This document shows positions 6,075-13,341 of a DNA stretch of 13,497 nucleotides, piece by piece. The stretch's first letter is position 1. Every line of letters begins with the position of its first letter. The DNA is from Roseovarius sp. UBA6217. Lineage in GTDB: Bacteria > Pseudomonadota > Alphaproteobacteria > Rhodobacterales > Rhodobacteraceae. The stretch lies in NCBI GenBank assembly GCA_002421985.1, contig DISF01000053.1:1-13497 (forward strand), in the 5' to 3' direction. A program made the position numbers and the translations under genes. The notes below the pieces were generated by a model. That model was not told the DNA's origin. It made no database searches and saw only the letters and a list, made by a program, of their open reading frames with translations.

Positions 6075-6718
6075 TGCACGATATCCTCGTTATTACCGCC
6101 GCGCAGGGCGTATTCCAGAAGCGTCACCAGCGTCTCGCGCCGGGTGCCGAGCGATGGTGCCTCAAGCAGCGCCTGTTTCTCCTCCGGCTCGAATCCCAGC
6201 ATCATCGACAGCGAATTCACCAGCAACTCATCCTCCGCCTGCCCCAGCGACTCCCAGTCGGTCTCGATCGCGCGGGCGCAGAAATAGCGCGCCAAAAGCT
6301 TCATGAACCCCGCGCGGTCAAAGCCGGGATCGCTCTCGGCGGGGCCCAGATCGCGCCCGAAACTCTGCCAGCACACCCGCGCCCGCCGATACGGGGCAAA
6401 GCCCTCGACCTCTTCGAGCAGGCGAAACCGCGACAGCCCGGTGAGGGTTATCATATAGCGCCCGTCCTCGGTTTCCGAAAACTGCGTGACCCGCCCCACA
6501 CAGCCGATCCGGTGCAGCCCGGTGCCGCCCTCGCGGCCCGGCACGCGGTTGGGCTGGATCATGCCGATAAGCCGCTCGCGCGTCTTGAGCGCATCATCGA
6601 GCATCGCGAGGTATCGCGGCTCGAACAGATGCAGCGGAAGCCGCGCGCGCGGCAAGAGCAGCGCACCGGGCAGGGGGAAAACCGGGATGATCTCCGGCAG
6701 ATCAAAACGCTGTGTCAT
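6071..6718 (-). CDS. LON peptidase substrate-binding domain protein
   Basis: This 215-residue protein consists of a free-standing Lon N-terminal (substrate-binding) domain with no AAA+ or protease part. The diagnostic opening is IPVFPLPGALLLPRARLPLHLFEPRY (residues 11–36, here given as a region with the key PLPG, LPLHLFEPRY elements), followed by a beta-rich section (IGMIQP, GCVGRV, ITLTGLSRFRL) and a helical C-terminus from about 140. Stand-alone proteins of this kind are common in alphaproteobacteria. Their biochemical role is not established, although protein quality control is a reasonable guess given the chaperone-like neighbour. ATG 6718 has no strong ribosome site, but it lies 27 bases after the ybbN stop, so reinitiation from the upstream gene is plausible. 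The 3' end overlaps the Trm112-family start by four bases. Confidence 0.88.
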   Translation of the reverse strand: MTQRFDLPEIIPVFPLPGALLLPRARLPLHLFEPRYLAMLDDALKTRERLIGMIQPNRVPGREGGTGLHRIGCVGRVTQFSETEDGRYMITLTGLSRFRLLEEVEGFAPYRRARVCWQSFGRDLGPAESDPGFDRAGFMKLLARYFCARAIETDWESLGQAEDELLVNSLSMMLGFEPEEKQALLEAPSLGTRRETLVTLLEYALRGGNNEDIVQ

Positions 6719-6745
6719 ATCGGATAGTCTAGCCCGGCACGGGCC

Positions 6746-7660
6746 TCAGGCAAATATCATCGAGCTGAGCCTGCGCCGCCCGTTGAGCAATACCGGATCA
6801 TTGGGCTTCAATGCCTCGAAGATCGTGAAAAGCTGCGCCTTGGCCGCGCCGTCGTTCCATTCGCGGTCACGGCGGAACAGGTCGAGCAACTGCTCCACCG
6901 CCGCCTCCACCTCGCCCGCGGCATAGAGCGCGGTGGCCAGATCGAACCGCGCCTGATGATCCTCGGGGTTGGCCTCTACGGCGGCGCGCAGATCGGCCAC
7001 GGGGCCAGCATCCAGTGCCTGCCGCGCAAGCGCGATCTGCGCCCGAACGGCCTCGATCTCGGGCCGGTCCGCGATCTCGGCAGGCACCCCGTTGAGGATC
7101 GCCTCGGCCTGATCGGGATCGCCCGCCGCCAGCCGCACCCGCGCCATCCCGGCAAAGCCGCGCACGCTCAAGCCGTCCTCCTGCACGATCGCCGCAAAGG
7201 TCTGCATCGCATCCGCCAGCGCGCCCTGCTCCAGCATCTCGTCGGCGGCGTCAAGCGCGGCCTCAAGCCCGCCATCATCGCCGCCCGCCGCCTCGATCAC
7301 GCGGGCGACAAAGGCATCGACCTCGGATTGCGGCAGCGCGCCCTGAAAGCCGTCGATCGGCTGGCCCTGCCAGAAGGCATAGACCGTGGGGATCGACTGG
7401 ATGCGCAGTTGCGCAGCGATGGCCTGGTTGCGGTCCACATCCACCTTGGCCATGCGCACCGCACCCCTGGCCCGCGTCACCGCCGCCTCGAGCATGGGGC
7501 CAAGCTGCTTGCACGGCCCGCACCACGCCGCCCAGAAATCGACGATGACCGGCACGCTCTGGCTGGCATCAATCACCTGGGCCATGAAATCGGCCTCGGT
7601 CACATCGCGGACAAGATCGCCCGCCGCAGGCCCGTTCGCCTTCTTGCCAAGTTCCAGCAT
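6746..7660 (-). CDS. ybbN: Thioredoxin-domain co-chaperone YbbN/CnoX
   Basis: This 304-residue protein has a thioredoxin domain (about 15–122) followed by a TPR-like helical tail (from about 130), the architecture of YbbN/CnoX chaperedoxins that hold unfolding proteins and pass them to DnaK or GroEL. The active site WCGPC is complete (Cys47, Cys50), with the cis-proline motif SIPT at 89–92. E. coli CnoX lacks the functional CxxC, whereas the Caulobacter type retains it, so redox activity is expected here. The start at ATG 7660 was chosen because AGGGAG lies eight bases upstream. A longer frame from 7717 would overlap the xthA stop codon and has no ribosome site. The gene lies 53 bp downstream of xthA and 27 bp upstream of the LON-domain gene, and a candidate heat-shock-like promoter sits in the gap. 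Confidence 0.9.
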   Translation of the reverse strand: MLELGKKANGPAAGDLVRDVTEADFMAQVIDASQSVPVIVDFWAAWCGPCKQLGPMLEAAVTRARGAVRMAKVDVDRNQAIAAQLRIQSIPTVYAFWQGQPIDGFQGALPQSEVDAFVARVIEAAGGDDGGLEAALDAADEMLEQGALADAMQTFAAIVQEDGLSVRGFAGMARVRLAAGDPDQAEAILNGVPAEIADRPEIEAVRAQIALARQALDAGPVADLRAAVEANPEDHQARFDLATALYAAGEVEAAVEQLLDLFRRDREWNDGAAKAQLFTIFEALKPNDPVLLNGRRRLSSMIFA

Positions 7661-7687
7661 GTCGAAGCTCCCTCTATCCCAATGCCC

Positions 7688-7717
7688 CCTATATGAGGGC
7701 GCATTTGCCGCTTTCAA
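7688..7717 (-). promoter_or_regulatory. Candidate promoter for ybbN, possibly heat-shock type
   Basis: Reading leftward, TTGAAA (7717–7712, five of six matches to -35) overlaps the xthA stop codon. It is followed by CCCTCATATAGG, giving TATAGG as -10 after 18 bp (7693–7688) or ATATAG after 17. A TTGAAA box combined with CCC before the AT-rich element recalls RpoH (sigma-32) promoters. The transcript would begin about 20–25 bases before the ribosome site. Assignment to RpoH is inference. Confidence 0.4.
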
Positions 7718-8502
7718 AGATCAAATGTTGCGAAAACCGGCGCGTGATCGCTTGGCTTGTCCCAGCCGCGCGCAGCGCGCAGGATGCGGCTCGAATGCCC
7801 CGCCGCCTTGATATCGCCGCTCGCCCAGACATGATCGAGACGGCGGCCCTTGTCGGCCTCGTCCCAGTCGCGGGCGCGGTAGCTCCACCAGCTGTAGAGC
7901 TGGCCTTCGGGGATATCCGCGCGGGTGACATCGCACCAGCCCCCCGCCTCCATCACGCCGCCAAGGTGATCCACCTCCACCGGCGTGTGGCTCACGATCT
8001 TCAAAAGCTGCTTGTGCGACCACACGTCATCCTCGCGGGGCGCGATGTTGAGATCGCCCACGAGAATCGCCTTTTCCGGGCGGCTGTCGCGGAAAAAATC
8101 GCGCATCTCGGTGAGATAATCGAGCTTTTGGCCGAATTTCACGTTCACCTCGCGGTCGGGCACATCGCCGCCCGCGGGCACGTAGAAATTGTGGATGGTG
8201 ACGCCGTTTTCCAGCCGCCCGGCGATATGGCGGGCATGGCCCAGCCCCGCCAGATCGAGCGCGCCCGCCTCCTCGATGGGAAGCCGCGAGAGGATCGCCA
8301 CGCCGTTATAGCCCTTCTCGCCGCGCGCCACCATGTGCCGATAGCCAAGGTTGGCGAACATCTCGGCGGGGATTTTCTCCACCGGACTCTTGCATTCCTG
8401 AAGGCACAGGATATCCGGCCCCTCCTCGCGCAAGAGCCTTGCCACAAGCTCCGCGCGCAGGCGCACCGAATTGATGTTCCAGGTGGCAAGGGTGAATGGC
8501 AT
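7714..8502 (-). CDS. xthA: Exodeoxyribonuclease III
   Basis: This 262-residue enzyme of the exonuclease III/AP endonuclease family cleaves abasic sites in DNA during base-excision repair and removes 3' blocking groups. The full set of expected catalytic residues can be read: Asn9 (WNINSVR), Glu36 (LQECK), Tyr107 (NFYVPAGGD), Asp150 and Asn152 (VGDLNIAP), Asp223 (RRLDHVWAS), and Asp252-His253 (PSDHAP). Length and order match E. coli Xth (268 residues). ATG 8502 is preceded by GGGAGAGA about six bases upstream, and MPFTLATWNINSVR is the normal family start. The gene lies 93 bp downstream of the lipoprotein gene and 53 bp upstream of ybbN on the same strand, so it may be co-transcribed with either. 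No clear own promoter was found in the upstream gap. Confidence 0.96.
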   Translation of the reverse strand: MPFTLATWNINSVRLRAELVARLLREEGPDILCLQECKSPVEKIPAEMFANLGYRHMVARGEKGYNGVAILSRLPIEEAGALDLAGLGHARHIAGRLENGVTIHNFYVPAGGDVPDREVNVKFGQKLDYLTEMRDFFRDSRPEKAILVGDLNIAPREDDVWSHKQLLKIVSHTPVEVDHLGGVMEAGGWCDVTRADIPEGQLYSWWSYRARDWDEADKGRRLDHVWASGDIKAAGHSSRILRAARGWDKPSDHAPVFATFDL

Positions 8503-8595
8503 GGTCTCTCCCGCAGGTCGTGTTCGGGGCGCAAGTGACCCCAGACCGGGGCCGAGAGCAAGCGAAAATCAGGGCGCGCGCCGAGGATCGCGGCC

Positions 8596-9267
8596 TCAAT
8601 CGGCGGCAGGGACGGGGGCGGGGGCGGATGCTGCGGAGGGGATATTGTCGGCGATCTCCGTCTCGGCCACCGCTGCCCCGACCGTGGGCCGTCCCGAAAA
8701 CAGGCCGATCTTTTCCTTGGCCGGCTTGCCGTCATCCTCGAACCAGCCAAAGTTGTCGTTCTGCCGGTTGAGCCATGTCTCGATGAGCTTGGCGGCGTTG
8801 CGGCTGAGATGCTCCATCTGCACCTGCTTGCTCTGCGTCAGCCCCGACCCGACCACCGTCTGCGGCGAGATCGTCTCGACCACGGTGACAAGCTCGGGCT
8901 TGTCGTTGAGCTTCTTGCCCGCCGCATCGTCCCATACCGTCACGTTCAGGATCAGCGCCGATTTTGGCGACGCCACCAGCGGCACGCCCGGAATCGCCAG
9001 AACATAGCCCTCGATGCTCACCCCCAGATGATAGAGCTTGTCTCCATCATATCGGGTGAACCGCTCGGTCATCGCGCGGGTCATCGCGTCGATCCACTCT
9101 TCCCTGGTCGCGCCGCGCGAGGCCGGGCCCTTGGTCAGGTTGGGGGCAACCACCACGTTATGCCCAAGCCGGAAATTGCCCAGATAGGCCGGCTCTTCAT
9201 CCAGATCGTTGGCATTGGTGCAGGCGGAGGCGACCAGAAGGCCGAAAAGGACCATGAAACGGCGCAT
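8596..9267 (-). CDS. Predicted lipoprotein of unknown function
   Basis: I do not recognise the family of this 223-residue protein. Residues 1–16 (MRRFMVLFGLLVASAC) form a lipoprotein signal with basic start, hydrophobic core and a lipobox ending at Cys16. The mature protein would be lipid-anchored, and there are no further membrane segments. The body has an alpha/beta pattern: a short N-terminal segment (GNFRLGHNVVVAP), an amphipathic helix (REEWIDAMTRAMTERF, 56–71), then strands (LYHLGVSIEGYVLAIPG, ALILNVTVWDD) and a helix ending ETWLNRQNDNFGW. The C-terminal ~40 residues end in an Ala/Pro-rich tail (ASAPAPVPAAD). The start at ATG 9267 is set by the signal peptide and a GAGG seven bases upstream; the longer open frame from 9465 is GC-rich read-through. 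The gene is divergent from the P450 gene, and a weak promoter (TTGCGC 9327–9322, TATGGC 9304–9299, 17-bp spacer) fits. Confidence 0.8.
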   Translation of the reverse strand: MRRFMVLFGLLVASACTNANDLDEEPAYLGNFRLGHNVVVAPNLTKGPASRGATREEWIDAMTRAMTERFTRYDGDKLYHLGVSIEGYVLAIPGVPLVASPKSALILNVTVWDDAAGKKLNDKPELVTVVETISPQTVVGSGLTQSKQVQMEHLSRNAAKLIETWLNRQNDNFGWFEDDGKPAKEKIGLFSGRPTVGAAVAETEIADNIPSAASAPAPVPAAD

Positions 9268-9331
9268 ATGCGGCCTCGGGCTGTGATAAACTCGCGCAGC
9301 CATAGCGCAGCGCGTGCCCCGGCGCAACGAT

Positions 9332-9360
9332 TTGCCGCCCGTGCGCCCCGGCCCTATATC
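9332..9360 (+). promoter_or_regulatory. Possible promoter of the cytochrome P450 gene
   Basis: TTGCCG (9332–9337) and TATATC (9355–9360) are separated by 17 bp, each matching consensus at four of six positions. Transcription would start near 9367, about 20 bases before the start codon and just ahead of the GGAGG ribosome site. The region is shared with the divergent lipoprotein gene. Confidence 0.35.
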
Positions 9361-9386
9361 AGGGGCTGACGCCCGGAGGCACCGCC

Positions 9387-10772
9387 ATGACAGACGCAGA
9401 CACCGCCCCGCCGCCAGCCCCGCCCACACCGCCCCCCGTGCGCGTGCCGCTGGTGACAGCGCCATTGGGCGTGCTCGGCTCGTTGCGCGCGGCGCGCGCC
9501 AACGTGCTGTCGATCATCCCCGAGATCGCCACCCGCCAGCCGATGGTCTCGGGGCGGACCGCCAAGCGCTGGCACATGGTGATGGACCCCGAGGCGATCC
9601 GCCGGATACTGCTGGAAAATCTCGACAACTACCCAAAATCTCTGGTCACCAAGAACCTGTTGCGCCCGGCCATCGGCGAATCGCTCTTCATCGCCGAGGG
9701 CGCGCATTGGCGCTGGCAGCGGCGCGCGGCGGCACCGGTCTTCTCGCACCGCAACGTGATGAACCTTGCGCCGGTGATGACAGCGGCCGCCCGGCGCAGC
9801 GCCGAACGCATCAAGGCCGCAGGCCCGCGCGCCGTGGATATGGCCGCCGAGATGGTGCGCACCACATTCGACGTGATCGCCGATGTCACCTTTTCCGGCG
9901 ATGGCACCTTTGACGCCGAAGGCGTGCATCGCGGCATCGACGCCTATATCGCCGAGGCGGGGCGCATCTCGCTTTTCGACATTCTCGGCCTGCCCGACTG
10001 GGTGCCGCGTCCGGGGCGGCTCATGGCGGGCGGCTCGGTGGCCGAGATGAAGCGCGTGGCCGATGCGGCGGTCGAAGCGCGCCGCGCGCGCGGGGGCAGC
10101 GCGAGCGTGCCCGACCTGCTCGATCTGCTGCTCGACGGCGAAGACCCCGAAACCAAACGCCGCATGAACACGGGCGAATTGCGCGACAACCTGCTGACCT
10201 TCATCGTCGCGGGCCACGAGACCACCGCCCTCGCGCTTGGCTGGTCGCTCTATCTTTGCGCCCATGACCAAGACGTGCAGGACCGCGCCCGCGCCGAGGC
10301 GCAGGCGGTGCTCTCGGGCGGCGCGGCCACCGGCGCGGACGTGGCGCGCCTGCCCCTCATCCGGCAGATCATCGACGAGGCGCTGCGCCTCTATCCGCCC
10401 GCCGGGATGGTGTCGCGCACGGCGCTTGCGGCCGATACGCTTTGCGGGCGCGAGATACAGCCCGGCGATACCATCATCATCCCGATCTACGCGCTGCACC
10501 GCCATCACATGCTGTGGGACGCGCCAGACAGCTTTCGCCCCGACCGTTTCGCCGATCGCAAGGCGGTGCCGCGCTATGCCTACCTGCCCTTTGGTGACGG
10601 GCCGCGCATCTGCATCGGCGCAAGCTTTGCCTTGCAAGAGGCGGTGATCGTGCTGGCCACGCTCTTGGCGCAGTTCCGTTTTGCCCCGGTGCCGGGGCGC
10701 GCGCCCGACCCGGTGATGATCCTTACGCTACGCCCGCAGGGTGGCGTATGGCTCATGGCCGAACCGGTGTAA
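9387..10772 (+). CDS. Cytochrome P450
   Basis: This 461-residue heme monooxygenase carries all P450 hallmarks. They are the C-helix WxxxR (Trp108, Arg112), the I-helix oxygen-activation motif AGHETT (275–280), the K-helix ExxR as EALR (331–334), the FRPDRF meander (383–388), and the heme loop FGDGPRICIG (402–411) with Cys409 as thiolate ligand. It has no N-terminal membrane anchor. Instead it starts with a proline-rich leader (residues 8–17, PPPAPPTPPP), so it should be soluble or peripheral. The HRHHMLWDAPDSFRPDRF stretch (371–388) resembles the CYP102/CYP4-like bacterial clade that often hydroxylates fatty acids, but the substrate cannot be deduced. ATG 9387 follows GGAGG seven bases upstream. 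No ferredoxin, ferredoxin reductase or fused reductase domain is encoded nearby, so electrons must come from partners elsewhere. The gene ends at a hairpin shared with the opposing ctpA gene. Confidence 0.93.
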   Translation: MTDADTAPPPAPPTPPPVRVPLVTAPLGVLGSLRAARANVLSIIPEIATRQPMVSGRTAKRWHMVMDPEAIRRILLENLDNYPKSLVTKNLLRPAIGESLFIAEGAHWRWQRRAAAPVFSHRNVMNLAPVMTAAARRSAERIKAAGPRAVDMAAEMVRTTFDVIADVTFSGDGTFDAEGVHRGIDAYIAEAGRISLFDILGLPDWVPRPGRLMAGGSVAEMKRVADAAVEARRARGGSASVPDLLDLLLDGEDPETKRRMNTGELRDNLLTFIVAGHETTALALGWSLYLCAHDQDVQDRARAEAQAVLSGGAATGADVARLPLIRQIIDEALRLYPPAGMVSRTALAADTLCGREIQPGDTIIIPIYALHRHHMLWDAPDSFRPDRFADRKAVPRYAYLPFGDGPRICIGASFALQEAVIVLATLLAQFRFAPVPGRAPDPVMILTLRPQGGVWLMAEPV

Positions 10773-10797
10773 TTCCGCGTCAATCATTCGCCGAAAT

Positions 10798-10824
10798 CCC
10801 CCCGCCCGCAACGCGGACGGGGGG
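10798..10824 (-). terminator. Hairpin terminator between convergent ctpA and P450 genes
   Basis: A 12-bp stem is formed by arms 10798–10809 and 10813–10824, with a 3-base loop (AAC on the plus strand). On the leftward transcript the single mismatch becomes a U·G pair and the stem is followed by ATTT, so it suits ctpA best. On the rightward strand there is no U tract, although the structure may still help to end the P450 transcript. Confidence 0.6.
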
Positions 10825-10848
10825 CGTGGGGTCGCGTTGCGCGGCAGA

Positions 10849-12189
10849 TCACTTCGCGGCGTTGCCCATCACCGACAGGCCGCGCAGGATATCGACGGCA
10901 TAGGCAAGCTGGTAATCCTCCTCGCGCAGGCGGGCGATCTCCTCGGCGCGCGCGCGCTCTTCCTCGATCAGCTTGATCTCGTCCTCGGTCAGGCTGTCAT
11001 TGATGAGCCGCCCGCGCAACTGCGCCTCCGAGCGCGCCGGGCGCTCGCTCTGCGCCTCTTCACCCTCGGCCGCCGCCGTGCGGCGCGGCTGGGCAACCAC
11101 GATATCGGGGCTTACCCCCAGGGCCTGAATCGACCGCCCCGAGGGCGTGAAATACCGCGAGGTCGTGAGCCGCATCGCCCCGCCACCGCGCAGCGGCATC
11201 ACCGTCTGCACCGATCCCTTGCCGAAACTCTTGGTGCCGACCACGATCGCGCGGCGATGATCCTGCAACGCGCCCGCGACGATTTCCGAGGCCGAGGCAG
11301 ACCCGCCATTGATCAGCACGACGATGGGCTTGCCGGCCGCCAGATCGCCGGGCGTGGCGTTGAACCGCTCGCCATCCTGCGCGCTGCGGCCACGCGTCGA
11401 GACGATCTCGCCCTTGTCAAGGAACGCGTCCGAGACCTTGATCGCCTGCGTCAGAAGCCCGCCGGGATTGTTGCGCAAATCCAGCACGATCCCGCTCACC
11501 TTGTCCATCCCGCCCAGCGCCTCGACCTGCTCGGCAAGGCCCGATTCGAGATTGGCATAGGTCTGGTCGTTGAAGGTGGTGACGCGCAGCACCACGGCAT
11601 CGCGCTCGGTGCGCGCGCGCACCGCCGTAAGCTTGATGGTGTCGCGGATGATCGAGACGTCGAACGGCTCTGCCCTGCCCTCGCGCACCACGGTGATGAC
11701 GATCTCGCTGCCCACCGGACCGCGCATCAGATCCACCGCCTCGTTGAGGGTCAGGCCAAGCACGCTCTCGCCATCGACATGGGTGATGAAATCGCCCGCC
11801 TCGATACCTGCCAGATCGGCGGGGGTGCCATCCATCGGCGAGACCACCTTGACGAAACCATCCTCCTGCGTGACCTCGATGCCCAAACCCCCGAACTCGC
11901 CGCGCGTCTGCACCTGCATGTTCTCGGCATCATCGGGCGAAAGATAGCTCGAATGCGGATCAAGCGAGGTCAGCATCCCGTTGATCGCCGACTCGATCAG
12001 CTTTTTCGTGTCTACATCCTCGACATATTGCGCGCGCACCCGCTCGAAAATATCGCCGAAAAGATCGAGCTGCTCGTAGACGCTCGACGATCCATCGTTC
12101 CCCTGCGCAAGCAGCGGGGCCGCGACCTGCGTCGTCACCACCGCCCCCGAGAGCAGCCCCGCCGCCGTGGCCATCAGGATTTTCTTCAT
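10849..12189 (-). CDS. ctpA: Carboxyl-terminal processing protease CtpA (S41 family)
   Basis: This 446-residue exported serine protease trims C-termini of envelope proteins and, in several bacteria, controls peptidoglycan hydrolases. Residues 1–29 form a signal peptide (MKKILMATAAG start, PLLAQG end). A helical segment with LTSLDPHSSYLSP (73–85) precedes a PDZ domain (about 95–172; GLGIEV, SPMDGTPADLAGIEAGD). The S41 catalytic core follows, with Ser299 (GGSASASEI), Lys324 (SFGKGSVQ) and Gln328. The 25-residue Ser–Lys spacing is the same as in B. subtilis CtpB. The C-terminus (about 370–446) is charged and predicted helical. The start at ATG 12189 is set by AAGGAAGG upstream and the signal peptide. 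It follows the envC-like gene by three bases, so the two are co-translated. Linking a Ctp protease to an EnvC-type amidase activator fits a joint role in cell-wall remodelling at division. Confidence 0.95.
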   Translation of the reverse strand: MKKILMATAAGLLSGAVVTTQVAAPLLAQGNDGSSSVYEQLDLFGDIFERVRAQYVEDVDTKKLIESAINGMLTSLDPHSSYLSPDDAENMQVQTRGEFGGLGIEVTQEDGFVKVVSPMDGTPADLAGIEAGDFITHVDGESVLGLTLNEAVDLMRGPVGSEIVITVVREGRAEPFDVSIIRDTIKLTAVRARTERDAVVLRVTTFNDQTYANLESGLAEQVEALGGMDKVSGIVLDLRNNPGGLLTQAIKVSDAFLDKGEIVSTRGRSAQDGERFNATPGDLAAGKPIVVLINGGSASASEIVAGALQDHRRAIVVGTKSFGKGSVQTVMPLRGGGAMRLTTSRYFTPSGRSIQALGVSPDIVVAQPRRTAAAEGEEAQSERPARSEAQLRGRLINDSLTEDEIKLIEEERARAEEIARLREEDYQLAYAVDILRGLSVMGNAAK

Positions 12190-12192
12190 GTC

Positions 12193-13341
12193 TCAACCTT
12201 CCTTGTCGGTCGCGAACCACGCGAGCGGGTCCACCGGTGAATTGTCTTGCCGCACCTCGATATAGAGCGTCTGCGCCCGTCCGGCACCTATGTCATTACC
12301 GCCTGCCTCCGTCTCGGCGGCGGCCAGCAGGTCGCGCCCATCCCCGGCCCCGCCCATCAGGCCCACGGGGCTGCCGCCCGGCAGCACCTCGCCGGTGCGA
12401 CCATAAACGGTATCAAGCCCCGCGAATACCATCAGAAGCCCGGCCTGCGGCTCCAGAATGATCACATTTCCGTAGTCGAGCAAGGGGCCACGATAACGCA
12501 ATGTCGCGGGCACCGGCGTGGTGACAAGCGCGCGCGGGCGCGTCGCCAGAACAATGCCGGGGCGGGTGATCCCGGCGGCATCGGCCTCGCCCGCGCGGTG
12601 CAGGATCACCCCCTCGACGGGCAAGGGCAGGCTGCCCTTGCGCGGCCCGATATCGGGCAGGCTGCCCGCCACCTCGCCCACGGCGATATTGCTCAGACCG
12701 TCGGCAAAGCCCTCGAGCGTCTCGGACGAGGCGATGAGCAGCGCAGTCTGGATCGGATCCTCGGTAAAGCGGCGCGGCAGGTCGCCGCGCGCGGCGATGG
12801 CCTGGCTCAGGCGCACGCGCGCCTCCTGCACGCCGCGCAGCCCCTCCTCCAGCGTGTTCGCGGCACTTTGCTGAAGCGCGCGCAGCACCGCGATATCCTG
12901 CACCCTGGCCCGCAGATCAAGCGCGCGGGCATCGAGAGCGGGGGCCACCTCCGACAGGATCATGCCCGCCCGCGCCGTGCCCACCGGCCCCGACGGGTGC
13001 AGCATCAGCACCGGCACCGGCGCGTGCCCCATCGCCTGCAACACCCCCAGAAGCTGCGCGATCTCATCCTCTCGGGCACGCAATTGCGCCGCCAGCACCT
13101 CTTCGCGCAGCGCCGCGCGGCGCATCCCCTCGCGCATCGCCTCAAGGCCGCGCTCATAGGCGCGGATCACCCCGGTCAGCGCCTTGACACGGTTGCGCGC
13201 GCTCTCCGCCGCCGCCAGCGCCGCCGCCGCCTCGTCAAGCGCCGCCGCCGCCGCGCGCGCATCCGATGACGGGTCGGTGCCCTGCGCCAAAGCCGGGGCC
13301 GCCAGCAGCCCAAGCGCAAGACAGGCCGCCCATATCCTCAT
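12193..13341 (-). CDS. EnvC-like murein hydrolase activator with degenerate M23 domain
   Basis: This 382-residue periplasmic protein starts with a signal peptide (1–20, cleavage expected after APALA-Q), then a long Ala/Glu/Arg-rich coiled coil (about 25–195). It ends with a C-terminal LytM/M23 domain (about 240–378). The M23 zinc ligands are missing: the usual HxH is replaced in the strand LLMVFAGLDTVYG, and the LHFE motif has become LYIEVRQ. This is what is seen in EnvC, which activates amidases (AmiA/B in E. coli) instead of cutting peptidoglycan itself. The start ATG at 13341 overlaps the gpmI stop (ATGA, 13338–13341), and ctpA begins three bases after its stop. The gpmI–envC-like–ctpA order is widely shared in alphaproteobacteria. 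The function as amidase activator is inferred from architecture and loss of catalytic residues. Confidence 0.85.
   Translation of the reverse strand: MRIWAACLALGLLAAPALAQGTDPSSDARAAAAALDEAAAALAAAESARNRVKALTGVIRAYERGLEAMREGMRRAALREEVLAAQLRAREDEIAQLLGVLQAMGHAPVPVLMLHPSGPVGTARAGMILSEVAPALDARALDLRARVQDIAVLRALQQSAANTLEEGLRGVQEARVRLSQAIAARGDLPRRFTEDPIQTALLIASSETLEGFADGLSNIAVGEVAGSLPDIGPRKGSLPLPVEGVILHRAGEADAAGITRPGIVLATRPRALVTTPVPATLRYRGPLLDYGNVIILEPQAGLLMVFAGLDTVYGRTGEVLPGGSPVGLMGGAGDGRDLLAAAETEAGGNDIGAGRAQTLYIEVRQDNSPVDPLAWFATDKEG

Noticed and set aside
5079..6287. 402-codon plus-strand open frame across the FkbM gene, tRNA-Trp and Trm112-family gene
   Set aside because: It reads straight through the antisense of a tRNA and three genes, so it cannot be a real protein gene.
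8503..8595. Possible terminator after the lipoprotein gene (GGCGCGCGCC followed by a few T)
   Set aside because: The palindrome has no loop and the T run is interrupted, so it cannot be supported as a terminator or as an xthA promoter.
9354..10637. 427-codon open frame on the minus strand opposite the P450 gene
   Set aside because: The opposite strand holds a full P450 with every signature motif. This frame has shadow-like composition and no ribosome site.
10741..12240. 499-codon open frame on the plus strand opposite ctpA
   Set aside because: It is antisense to a complete S41 protease with all catalytic residues, has low-complexity Arg/His/Ala composition and no recognisable domain. Long antisense frames are expected at this GC content.
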